NCBI GenBank assembly: GCA_013397795.1
Contig: VZTJ01002655.1
Coordinates: 619,400 to 683,399, forward strand
From: Orthonyx spaldingii
Taxonomy: Eukaryota; Chordata; Aves; Passeriformes; Orthonychidae
Reading direction: 5' to 3'
Length of the DNA stretch: 64,000 nucleotides
Positions 33,976 through 46,010 of the stretch are shown here, one piece after another. Each line of letters begins with the position of its first letter. Position 1 is the first letter of the stretch. Under the pieces are notes generated by a model that was not told the DNA's origin, ran no database searches, and saw only the letters and a program-made list of their open reading frames with translations. Made by a program: the position numbers and the translations under genes.

Positions 33976-36900
33976 GACAAGAGCAGCACACTCTGACCCA
34001 GCAATGGGCAAGGCATCACGAGTGCCACTTTCTGTCACTGGGGAGGCAGAGCCCTTCCACGTGCTCCTTACTGCAACTGCTCTGGCTGCTGGCAAGGAAA
34101 ATCCTGCAGAAGAACGAGCTGCGGTTAAGGAAAAACTCTCTCATCCTTCGGATGTGCTGCCAAAGCGAGCTGGAAGCTGCTTTCTTAAAGGTGGTGGCCT
34201 GGGGAAGCCAAGACAACGAGATGTGGAGATAAAAGCAGGCCAGTCCATTGAATCCTTCATTCTGGGAAGGGTATGACAGGAGTTAAAAATGAAAGGGAAG
34301 CGGAAGATGGAGACAGACTGACAGAGCCGGGCAAAACGGCATCAACTGGTGTGAAAAGTTCCACTTTCCAACACGAGTTAGAGAGAATAACCCTTTAGGA
34401 AACCTTGGAAACCTTGGTAGGCATGTGGGAAATTAATGTCTTTGTCTTCCAGATCAAGGACCATGAGATTGTGCTGACAAATAAAAGAAAACAAATATCA
34501 GATGTATAAGGATACGTAATGAAATTATTTGGCTTACACCTGAAAGTAAGCTAAACATGAGCACTGTGGGTTTAAATCCTATTTGAAAACATATTGTTTC
34601 CTTATTTTTTTATGCTAACTCGACACTTCCTATGAAAACATGGACTGGGTATAGGACTATTCTGTACAAATGTTAAAATCAGGACAAAAGAATCCAGGGA
34701 TAAATTTATATTTGCTGGGATGGAAATCGAGATGGAAAATAAATCTGACATTTTTCCTATTCACAGCCAAGGATTAATTTTATTAAATAATTTCACAGCT
34801 TTCTGGTTCACTGAGTGCATATTTTCTGAGAACTCCCCAAGAAAGAAAGTATTTTGTATCCAGCAACTTCCACTGAGCATTGCTTCGTTCAAGCAGCACT
34901 TGACCTGCAATACACTTATTCTGTTAGAGTTCATTTTTTCACCCCGTTTGGTTTGATCTCTTCTGCATTTGCTTGACCCAGTAAACTGTTCAGCTCACAT
35001 TTACCACGCTGCACAGAATGTAATTGTTGCGTGTCACAAATTAATACCTGTAAGTGACCACCCCCCACAAATACATGAAAGAGGGGAAGTCATTATTGGA
35101 AAGGTTAATCTTCTCAACTGCTGCTATCGGTTTGATTAGATAAACTCAGGACCTCTTTTTGTTTCTTTATGCTAAATGTCAGCTCCTGTAGACTGTTGCC
35201 CTCTGTGCCCCACACTAAACATGCTACAATTGCATTATCATAAAGCATTATGTAAAATGAAGTGAGATTAACTTTCAATTATTTGGGTCAAAATTTATTC
35301 CAAATTGAAACCCATTCCCCTGCAGCGAGTCAGGTCAAAGAATAAAAGCTCTCAACAGCAGGATTTAAGACCTTGCTCTAACCCATTGTGGCTTCACAAT
35401 TAGTGGCCAGCACCCATGGCTGTCACCTTAATGCCTGCATAACCTCCTACCCTGGGATAATTTCATATATCCCTCCCATTTTCAGCAAAAAGCAGCTCCA
35501 TGCCAATGGCAGGAACTGGAAGGGGTCTGATTCTCTCAGTCACTACACACTGAATAGAATTGCTAATGCAGTAGTAGCTGTTGCATTAATAAACCCAATC
35601 AACCGACTGCAGAACCCTCTTCCCTCTCTTCCCTGCTAACCTCACTGCAATGAGTCATTCCTTTTGGAGTGATCTACACTTGCATTTTCTGCTAATAGAC
35701 TCAGGATTTCAAGAGCTGTTATTTACTGGATGGTCACTGGAGATTTAAAAGTGAAGTAACCTTGGCTCTGATTCAGTATGTGCAGCACACGGGGAGATTT
35801 ACATCCAACAAAGCAGTATCTGTACCAACCACTGAGAAGGATTTCCAATCCAGAACGGCAAATTTGACATCAGAATAGATGTAGATGTGGCACAGAGCAA
35901 ACATTCCTGATCCCAGTGTGGAAACTGGCGTGCAAAACCAGTGGTGTGAGTCACCACAAGCTCTCCTCCTGGAGAGAAAGGAGTGACAATGACAGGCAGT
36001 CCTGCAGTGGGGAAAAGCCCTGGCACACACGGTCCTCTGGTCTGAATTTAGTGTGATCCTGGGATAAGGGCAGACACCAACAATTCCGTGTGAGTTACTG
36101 GTGGAGAGCAGCCTGCAGCAGAGTGCTCTGCTCCTGAGGAAGGGCAGCAGCACATCTCTGTGCCAGCTGACACACAGAGCTCGGAATTCCTGCAGAAGGG
36201 GCTCCTCTCGAGGCAGAAAGAGGTCAGTGATGGGACAGAGCACAAACAGCTGTAGCTCTCACCAGCTGCCTTAACCTTCACAGGTGCATTCCCCAGTTAG
36301 TCACAAGTTCCATGGTGAACACAACTCTGAAGGAGTCTGGTATTTGTGTAAAGAGCTTGGTTCTGCCAGTGGGCTGCATCACCCTCCTGCCCTCCAACTG
36401 GTACACTAAAAGCCCCGAGAAACACTTCTGGAACTGAACCATGAGTAAGACTGCTGGCATTTTTAAATGTCAGTCAGATTTTACATGAGCTCTCTGCCTG
36501 TGGAAAAAGGTGGAAGAGTCACAATCCATAATTGTCCAGCAGGAGTGTCTCTAATGAAAATGTTGAGGGTTCATTTAGAGGATGCTCTGGAATGGACACG
36601 TTGTGCTCTGCTGTCTGGGGAGAGTCCCAGAGCTCCTCTCCAGCCTCGGCAGGGATGGCAGCTGGGACAGATGATGAGATTAAGTGCTCTCCTTCTTCCC
36701 CCAGGGCAGGCAGCAGCATCCCCTCCTCCCTGGGGAGCCTCAGCAATGAGAGGGCAAGGATCTCCAGGGCGAAGGAAACAAGGAGGTCAGTGGCTCCTCC
36801 TGACAGATATCTGCCTTGGAGACAGCACTGCAGGGATGCACTGCTGCCCCTTGTTCCAGGGCTGGGCAGGGCAGGTGCTGAGGGCTTGCAAGGGCTCCTG

Positions 36901-38009
36901 AACCAAATGTGCTTTGTTGTGGGAGTAGTAAAGACAAAAGGAGAGAAATTTGTCCGGTCTGTAAGTTTCAACTTGAAATTCACGTACAAAATTCCAGATA
37001 TGATGGAAGGGGGTCAGATGTTCAGTTCCTCTAAACGGCAAAGAAATTCAGGCCTCTGAACCACCAAATATTTTAGAAAGTTTCAGTTATATTTTTAAAA
37101 AATCAGATAATTGCAGATGCTTACTATTAGTTTTCTCAGAGAATGCTTCTTAAAGCCATGCCATCAGCAAAGCTCTCAAAGCAGCCTGTCAGCTTATGCC
37201 TCACTCCTGCAGGGAGACACGCTATCAGAACAATCTAACCTTTTAATTCCTCCTGTTTTCGTTTCTCAAGAAACCCAGCAAGGATGAAACCCGGACAAAC
37301 AACAAGACACAGCAAGCACTGTCCATGTTCATGGAAATACGGACACAGATTAATGAATCAAAAAACATCTCTAACACAGCCGGGCCATTGAAAAGCAAAT
37401 GTGCATTCCAAGCTAGCTCAGACTCAGCAGCTAATCCTGCAGCCACGGGGGTCCCTACCTGAGTAGGGATCTGCTGATCTTGATTGCTGCTGTGACCTTT
37501 GCTGCCTGTGCTCCAGAGCCACATGGTGAGCAGAACAAGCTGCTCTGCACGGCGTGAGAGCTGCAGGGCTAACCCTGGAGGCAATCAACACATTTCATCC
37601 TTGGCGTGGCTGCCACGGAGCACAGCACATGCTACCGCTGGTGATCAGCAAAGCCTCTCCACTTCCTAATTTACATATGCACAAATTAATGATCCTTACA
37701 ATTTTTATTCCGATAAATGGGCAAGCTCTTGTAGTACATGAGAACTTGAGTTTTTCACATTCGTTTTAGGTTTAAATCCTGCCCAGATGGGCAGTGATGC
37801 AGTTTGACTGCAGGTGTGGGAGACAGCACAGCCTCCATCTCCAGGCTCTCAGAGAAGCCAGGGCAAGGGATGGAAATCAAACAGCTTCCCTTGGAGAGCC
37901 AGAGAAATTTTAGTCAAATTTGTGTTTGTCAATTAAGTAAACTGCTCTCAACATAAATACTCAATAGAAAATAAAAATGTGAGCAGTGGCTTCTGCAGCC
38001 ACGCGGGAA
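33976..38009. other. non-coding sequence, no gene seen
   Basis: Includes stop-poor patches open on both strands at 35773-36281 and 36467-37059 (up to 175 codons). I recognise no family in either translation, and the double-strand openness suggests chance or an old repeat. No gene is supported. Confidence 0.45.
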
Positions 38010-38375
38010 TGTAAGACCACACACCCTCACTCCACACAATTCCCTCATGGGGTTTGGCAAATCACTTAGGTTGCACTCTTACACTACAAATCAGTTGCTT
38101 GTCTATCCTTAACACAACCTAGTCCTTTAGTTGTAACCTTTGGGACAACCAAATTTCTATAGAGCTAGAACCAGATAAAGCCTGCACTAAGAATAGCTTT
38201 GCTTAGCTTAGTCATGATAAATCTGCAGCACTTTGTATCCAATGGGATTTTACACCATAAACTCTGTGGCTGTCTTTGTATGGTGAACACAATTGTTGTC
38301 TTCTCCATTGGCAGGCAGCATAAAAACTGTCTGTGTCTCATTTAATAAAGCTAATATTTGTTTGCTGTGCACATC
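38010..38375 (+). mobile_element. possible LTR-like block
   Basis: The plus strand shows CCAAT at 38239-38243, CATAAAAAC (TATA-like) at 38319-38327 and AATAAA at 38344-38349. This spacing resembles the U3/R region of a retroviral LTR, and a TG occurs near 38010. There is no clear CA end, target duplication or internal retroviral sequence, and the composition is otherwise unremarkable. An AT-rich chance arrangement is possible. Confidence 0.25.
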
Positions 38376-41300
38376 TATAGGAAGAGACTGTGCAGAGTTT
38401 CTATAAGAGCAGTGACATTAGAGTTTGTGTTTTCTTATTCGTTCTTGTTTGAGCTTTTTCAATATTCTCAGCAGCATCTCCCCATCTGACAGCCAGCTAC
38501 AGCATCTAGGGAAAAAGAGAAAACACAAAAAGCCCCAAAGGCTGGCCAGACACAAGCCCAGGCAAGAATATTTTATAGAAAATACAAAACATTCCTGGGT
38601 TTGAATTTAGGAATATGCTTGTCCATTCATAGCCCGAGACCGCAGCAATGATTGCTAATAGACCTCTGTGAAGAGCAAAAAATTATGTTGATCAGTTTCC
38701 AGCAGGGCCATTTGCCTTTGCAAAAGAGCCTGAAGTAAAACGAGTGTGAGAGCTTGTCCATGCTGTGTGAAGGGAAGAATTCAAATTCCACAGCACCCCG
38801 GGGAACCAGATACAAACCCAGTACCTGTGAGCGGGGCACCCAGCTCAGCTCGTGTGCACTGGGCAGCCTGAGCCCCCTGTGCAAGCTCTTACCTGTATTT
38901 ATTGTCCATGTTAAACCTGGGAGGGGTTTTTAATGGTGTTCACCTCTTTTTAAATGATGGCAGCAAAACTGCTGGTCAGATGGTCAAGTGCCTAATGTGA
39001 AAGCACTTCTTGTCAACAGTGAAATGCTAAATGTAAATAAACCTACTGTTCAGGCAACCCTGCCTGGAAGAGACAAATTGATATAATTTTTTCAAGATAC
39101 AGGGGTAATTGACAAAAGAGAACTCTGCTATTTACATATATATATATAAACTGGCAGAAATGCTTTTTCCAGTGTGTATAAGTGATGTAAAAGGCTTTTT
39201 ATTTTGCTTTACTGTCCATCTTTAAAAGAAAAGCTTCTTAGAAAGATGAATTCATTGATGACCACAGAAAACCAAAAGCACCAAAGGTCCAAGAACTGCC
39301 CTATGTGGGAACAAAGTGAAAGATTAAATCTGCTGTGGAAACACTGCCAGCAACTGCAAATACCAGTGTCCAACCTGAGCTGTGTGACAGACACGGGGAG
39401 GAACCCTTGAGATAATGAAGAGCTGAGGAGTGATGTCCATTCCTATCCTAGAGCTCTCCTCCACTGGTGGATGGATGAGTAATTCAACTCATCTCTGTTG
39501 TTTTTGATTTAATGATAAAATGTTTTATTTCTCAGCATGTCCATGGGACTCGGAGGGACTCTCACCATCCTGGATCAGCTGAGGGGCCACACCCCCACAG
39601 CAGCAGTGCCCCCACAGCATCACTTCCCACCCCAGAGCTTGTGCTCCCTGGGCAATCCTCCCATGGTGTGGGTGCTGTTGTCCTTGTCACCCTGCTCAAG
39701 GGGAACATTAGTTTGACATGGAAGAGAAGTGACAGTCGTGAGCATCAGGGAAAAGCCAGTGGTCTTTGTCCAGCAGGTGTTACAGCTGGAGGATTCTCTT
39801 TTGCTGTCTCTTTTGTCCTTTAGCAGTGTGAAAGTGGATGGGAAATCCTCACAGTGGATGGGAAATCCTCACACAGCATCTGCTCTGATTCTCTTCTCTC
39901 TTGTCTGTTCTTTTAATGTTCTTTTACTTTCAGCTGTCCCGCACCAAGAGCAGAGAGTGCAGCAAGGAGTCAAGCACGGAGGACATTCCCCTCCATGAAT
40001 AACTAAGGCAGCCCCATGGAAGGGCTCCAACACAGCTGAGAATGGAAGAACAAATCCCTCAGCTCTGGGTTAAGAAGGGATAACTCTCTCCTTTCCCTTT
40101 GTATTGCCCTGTGTAGGGTTATCTTAGGCTTGTACATTTAACTTTAGACACAACCAAGTACATTTTTGCAAAAAAAGAATTGCTGCCTTCACACACAGAT
40201 ACAAAAAAAAAAAAAAAGCTAAATATTGGTCTGTTTTCCATCCTCCTAGTCCTGCCTAACAAGTGAGTCTGACAGGCAGACTGACAATAAAAGTATTGCA
40301 GGGCTTTTCCTTCATGCCTGCCTACACACCAATCACTTCCACGCCCTGGAAAAAGACATTTGCTACCTGCTGTGCTGGTCCTTCCACAGGGTAACTGCCT
40401 TGGAGACAGGGAATGCCTCTCGTTTTGCTCTTACCTCACCCTTCACCTCGATGGTTTATGATTTCTGAGTTATTCCAGCACAGGACACACATGTACATGA
40501 ACACAAAAGCATTAACACACAGCTATTTAGGTGCTGGTGTAGAGCTGAATTGTCCTTAATGTTTCAGGATAAATGTGTACTTTGAGTCTGGTTTTCAAAA
40601 GAAACCTGTCTTTAAACACACATTTGCACTCACAAACACAAGAGAATTGTGTTCATGTTTACAGCCACTTCACCACTAGAACTGGAGCAGGGAATTGGGT
40701 CCAGTCAATAGCTCACTCTATGGAAAATAAAAAAAAAAAGCAGCATTACATGGGAAGTCAGCTAAAAGGAAACAGTCTGAATATGCAGCACATGCTCAAT
40801 CTGAACTGCAGAGCCAAAGACAAGAACTTTTAGAAATCTTTAAGGAAAGATTACAACTGAGTTAATTTTGGATGCATTTAGAGCTTAATGTTTGCCATTT
40901 CTACAGAACAAATGACAAAAAAATATTATCTTGTCTGGTCAGGGCTATGCAGGGACACAGATCAAAATGACAGGGAAGCTTGTGGAGCCAGAAAGCTGAG
41001 AAACCTGTGAGAGGAGAGAGGAGAACAAGGGCTCCTTGTGCTGCCTGGAGCTGGCGATCCCGTTACAGTTGTGGAAATGTTTGAGCAGCAAACAAGCAGC
41101 TGACTGAATCTCCCTTTAAGAAACCAGTCTGGTTTTGCACCTGACTGCCTGAACCTGAGCAGCCAGGCTGTAATTTTGAACTTAAACGTGACTGGCCTCC
41201 CTTTAGGACACCAGCAGCACTGGGCAAGAGAAAGAGCCAGTGTGCCAGGAGGTCAAACCCATCCAGCTCACGGGGTTAAACGGGTGTGTGACTTCCACAG

Positions 41301-41582
41301 CCTGTGCTGGAGTCCTGCCACTGAAGCTTTTTGATAAGGTTAGGAGTTATTTATTTGCAGATGGATGTTTAGGGGGGAGGCCTCTGCCACTGTGGGGACA
41401 GTCACCAGTAGCTGGGCAGTCCCAGCCTGCAGCAGAGCTGGCTCTAATAAGCAGTGGCCAAAATAAGCTCTTCATCAACACCCACAGTGGCACAAAGAAC
41501 TGACACCAGGACGCTGCACTCTAACCCTTGAGTTACTCTTGATCATCTTCATGACCTCATTTTAGTTTAAAATTTGGGGGTT
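38376..41582. other. non-coding sequence, no gene seen
   Basis: AT-rich with an AT dinucleotide run at 39137-39149, an A-run at 40203-40217 and a perfect 20-bp tandem duplication listed separately. No exon is supported. Confidence 0.5.
39833..39872. repeat. perfect 20-bp tandem duplication
   Basis: Two head-to-tail identical copies of AGTGGATGGGAAATCCTCAC (39833-39852 and 39853-39872). Perfect identity implies a recent replication-slippage or small duplication event. The copy number may be polymorphic. Confidence 0.97.
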
Positions 41583-41611
41583 TTTTTAATAATCTCTGAG
41601 ATTATTAAAAA
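41583..41611. repeat. perfect inverted repeat, 14-bp arms, 1-nt centre
   Basis: TTTTTAATAATCTC at 41583-41596 and GAGATTATTAAAAA at 41598-41611 are exact reverse complements around a single T. It could extrude as a cruciform or form an RNA hairpin with a tight loop. The AT-rich make-up lowers its stability. Confidence 0.95.
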
Positions 41612-41659
41612 TCAAGGCATGATGTAAGAGGTGAATTTTGCAAATGTTGGTCTTTGCTC

Positions 41660-41760
41660 TTCAGGTTCACTTTTCCTATCTGTGAAGTGGGAATAGCACT
41701 TATTTCTCAGAGGGATGATGCATCTGAGGCATGAGGATAAGCACTGCAGTTACCTCACGT
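41660..41760 (+). mobile_element. possible ancient MIR/L2-type 3' fragment
   Basis: TTTTCCTATCTGTGAAGTGG, followed by GAATAGCACTTATTTCTCAGAGGG, resembles the conserved 3' part shared by MIR SINEs and L2 LINEs (TTTCCTCATCTGTAAAATGG … ACCTACCTCA). The match is partial and recalled from knowledge of those families. Such old remnants do occur in bird genomes. Confidence 0.4.
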
Positions 41761-44700
41761 GTGGGGCCACTCTGAGGGTGAAAAAAACCTGAGTGTAAAC
41801 ACCACTTTCTGAAAACATTCATTAGCAGGGTTTAGGCTGAGGGAATCTCCATGGCCATGTGGGCTGCAGTAGCCTTATTAATCTGCTTCATTAGTGCCAG
41901 GCAGAAAGTTGCATTTATTTCACTAATACTCGACTTTTACAACAGAAGGGCTCCCCCTTTCCAGGGTGTGCTTCTCTCTGCAGGGTTCTCTTTCTCACAC
42001 CCCACGTCCCTGCACCTCGTGCCGTGCACCTTCCCCACCACGCTGCTTGTGGACTGACCTCACTCCTTCCACCTCTCCTTTTCCAATGAATATTCTCACT
42101 TTTTTTATTCCCTGCAGCAAGGCTTGGTCTTAAAATCCTCTGGAACCTTTTGCAGTGCTGCTGCCCCTGTGTCCTAATCAGCAAAGCCTTCATCTCCCAG
42201 CCCAGAAGAACGATCAAGGTGTAGCTTAGAGAATCTCTTTGCTGCCAGAGTTAAGAATCCTCAGGACTCCCTCAGTCCCCCCCTGAGCCTGATTTATCCT
42301 ATCAGGATTCAAATCTGGCCTCTAGCCTCATTCACCCCTCTCCCAGTCCTGGCCAGTATCACAGTTTGGCCTCCCCAGGTCAATGCCATGGATTTGTTGT
42401 GTCCAGGTGTTCCTTTCTATTCCCCTGTGATAACACTGGTTGCTACAATGATAAGATTGGATTTCTCAACTCATGGGTAAAGCACTGGAAAGAAATGACA
42501 ATTTTAACAACTCCTGCTCGCTGATGTTAAAGTGATGATTTCATTTTACTGTCATTCAGGCTTCTCTTAGATCTTGGCATTTACTAAGCTAAAAAAACCC
42601 CACTTTAATCATTTCTAATGAGATGATAAATACAGATATACACCGGTGATTGCTGAAATGCTGTCCAATTTAATCTTTTTCTGATAGGAATAATTCCACA
42701 TCCCTAATAGAAACTTTGTCTGATTCTGGTTCAGTAGCAAATATTTGATTTTCTGTACTTTCTCTGGCTACGTTCAACCAGCATTTAGCAGCACTTCTGA
42801 AATACAATTGAAGCAGTTATTTCTGGCCTTGGGTTTCATAATTGTTGAGTTGTGATTACAAGATCTGAGCAGAGATCTGAATTTTCACAAGTCCTCTGCC
42901 TTCATAGTGATGACCTCGGGCTCATCTCCAGCACAACCTCATGTAAAGAAGAGCAGGTCCTGATTTCCATAGCACAGAAAAACTGGCAGGGTGCAAATTT
43001 CTGCTGCTTTGGGCTTCTTTGCAGAACATACCCAGGGTGGTGAGCACTGCCCTGGTGGCTTTTCCAAGTGTAGCAGCTAAAGCCACCATGGGTTACCCAT
43101 TCCAGACCTTCTGCATTCCCAGGATGAGCAGAATAGCACCATGCATGAAGCTACTTGCACATCAATGTGTCATTAATAGATCAGGGATTTAAGAAGGGAA
43201 GAGAGTCCAGCAATCAAGCTGTGAGTGTGGGATTGCTCAGTTCCTTTTTCTTGCCCCAGTCAAGGTTTCTATCAGGCAATGTGGGATTCCCATGGCCTAA
43301 CTCTGGGTGTCTAAAAGTTAGTTGCCACAGACTCTGAAAGAAAATTGCCCTGCCATTGATGCACCCTCTGGAGAAACCAGTTGTTTTTCATAACTCTGAA
43401 AGGTACCTACAGCCAACTTCTAGGTGCTTAAATTCAGTGGGATGAATCCCACCTTTGGCATCCAGTCTCCTATAGAACAGTAATTTTATCCTACTACCAG
43501 CACACTGCACAGGAGCTGGAGCTGCATGAAAAAGGTGAGTTCAGACATTTCTGGGCTGCAGGCTTTCACTTGATCCAGCCTCTCATCTACAAATGAAATT
43601 AATTTTCAGAAATAGACCTGGAGGAAGGACCACGCACTGTAAGCACTAATGCAAATATTCCTTTTCTGCTGGAGGAACAACCTTTGCTGACAAGAAAGGT
43701 TCCTTCTCCCCTGGGTGAGCACAGTCCTGTCTCTGTCTGTGGAGACTGACATGGAGATTATTGCTTGAGATCCTGCTCTTTGTGCTGTGCACATCTGGGA
43801 CAGGGATTAAAGCCACTGAGCTCATCTGACATATAAGAGACCACTTACACCTTGGGAAAGGGTAACAGACACCATCTGATGCTTTCAAGCCTTAAGGCTG
43901 AAGGGAAGGTAGCCAGCTTATGGTTATTTAATAAACATGAAGATTTAACAAACACATTTGTGATTTCAGTAGGACGGAATAGAAACATAGAAGTTTCCTG
44001 TATACAAAATGAAGCCTTTAAAAAGCTACGATTTTACACCAGAAATGTTAAAATTGAAACAGATCCACCTTAATACACGATTTCCCTTGTGGGTGTTGAA
44101 AATAGGTTTTGCTTTTAATATATTATTGTGAGACTTTGAAGGTGACTTCCAGAGTGGCTGTCCTAGATCATTTCTTCTACTTCCCTGGTTTCTGAGAACT
44201 GAACCAGATGCCATTTTAAGGATTGTTAAGCAATAGCTGTAAACAGCAACTGACCACACAAAAGAGCCCAAACTCTGAAAATACTAAAACCGGACAAGGC
44301 ACAGGCCCTAAAAAATGTTAATGACCCAAAAAACAGAGCAGGAAACCCACTGACACCTGACTTCAAAAGCAGTGATCCCCTTCCTCTGCTGGGATAAGAA
44401 CTCCCATCCCATCCCAACCTTCTCAACAGACAAATTCATGTGAAAATGGCTGCTTGAGGTTTGAAAGCTGGAAGCCTTAGGGAAGCACCGTATTTTTAAG
44501 TGATCCTAAGTATTTCTTTGTGTAGATTCAATCCCGGCAATTGACAGCCTTAACTGGTGTGTAAAAGCTAATGGACCTCAGTAGGCACCCAGCTGAAATA
44601 ATAACCACCCCTTGAATGTCAAAAAGCAGGAACACAGAGCACCTACAACAAGTGATTTACCTTGAAAATTAGGGTCCATGTAATTAGCCTGTTTTTCTCC

Positions 44701-45885
44701 CCCCCAGACCCCCATCTCTAAACCCACTGGGCCCAATTCTGCTTTCACTTGCTGACCCTGTCAGGCTCAGTGCATTTATTCAGGTGGAGGCATGGGGAGC
44801 ATCGTACTTGCTGTGCTTAGCTTTAATTTTAAAATAAATGAATTTTCCAGAACAGTGACAGTATTGACCTTACATATTATCCAAATAGAAATTTTAATGA
44901 AACAAGCATAACACTGAGTATAGCCATAATAGATATGCAAATATTGGTCTTTTCTTAAAGGTCTCCCTATCTGCTCACATGGATTTTTCTTGCCTGTGTG
45001 GGGGTGAAAGCAGAGAGCATTTATTGGAAGCAGAGAAGGGAAGGGTGGCTGCACAGCCATGGAGAATCAGGCCATCAATTAGATTTTCATTCTCATTTCA
45101 TGAGAATTCTCCTTTGAACAATGATCACAGGAGAGCTGTAAAATTTGCTCCCTTCTTAATTTCTTCTTGTTATGTGGCAGCATCCACCTTTGCTTTGCAG
45201 GCAAAAATCCTATGCAGAGGGTATTTTAATTGTGCTCAGCTAAACAAGGTACAGGTGTAGGGAACAATCCACATGGATGGCGACTCATCCAATGTAGAAA
45301 AGCCAATTAAAAAAATTAACAAAAGAAAGCCATCTTGGTGTCTTCCAAGGTTCCCAGCCCCAGCAGCCCCAAACTGCATTTTGCTTACTTTAAAGCTCAA
45401 AGCCATTGGAAAGCGAACAGAAGGAGGGAACTTGGCCTGGATTCATGCATGAGTACAAAGGTTGGAAAATAGAAGGTTTGAAAAGCAATCAGAGTCACCA
45501 GCTGAGAGAAGTTTAAAATAACAGCCTAAAATCAGGAGCTTCAAAATAAAAGTCAAAGAAAAAAGATCCGCCGAAAATAGCTAAAAAATACATGATCTGA
45601 AATCGGATTGTCTGTGGTTTCTGACACTACCTACTACATCTGCCTGACATTTCATTGGACCATATTGGCACAAGCCAGATGGTTAAAGGCATTTAGGTAC
45701 CAAAAGACATGGAGAGGTGCCTCCAGGGATTTGTCTCTCTTCCTGGACATCCAGTCCCCGCTTGCACCATTCCCATGCACTGTTCTGACACCATGGGGAG
45801 CAGCTGAGTCACCCAGCATCTCTTAAAATCGGGACTTGTCAATGAGATTCCCCAAAAGCTGCCTTCTTCAGCTTTCACTTTCCAC
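41761..45885. other. non-coding sequence, no gene seen
   Basis: No exon, RNA gene or named repeat could be supported. Short open frames only. Confidence 0.5.
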
Positions 45886-46010
45886 AAAAACAAACAAAAA
45901 AACCCCAAAAACCAACCAACCAACCAACCAACCAACAAACAAACAAAAACCCAACCAAACAACCAAACAAAAAAACCCAAAAACCAAAAAACAAAACAAA
46001 CAAAAAACCA
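45886..46010. repeat. CA-rich low-complexity tract with CCAA array
   Basis: Almost pure A/C on the plus strand: five tandem CCAA units near 45914-45935, AAAC/AAACAA units and A-runs. It is in effect the reverse complement of the type of tract at 29150-29347. The Lys/Pro/Asn-rich open frame over it is an artefact. Confidence 0.92.
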
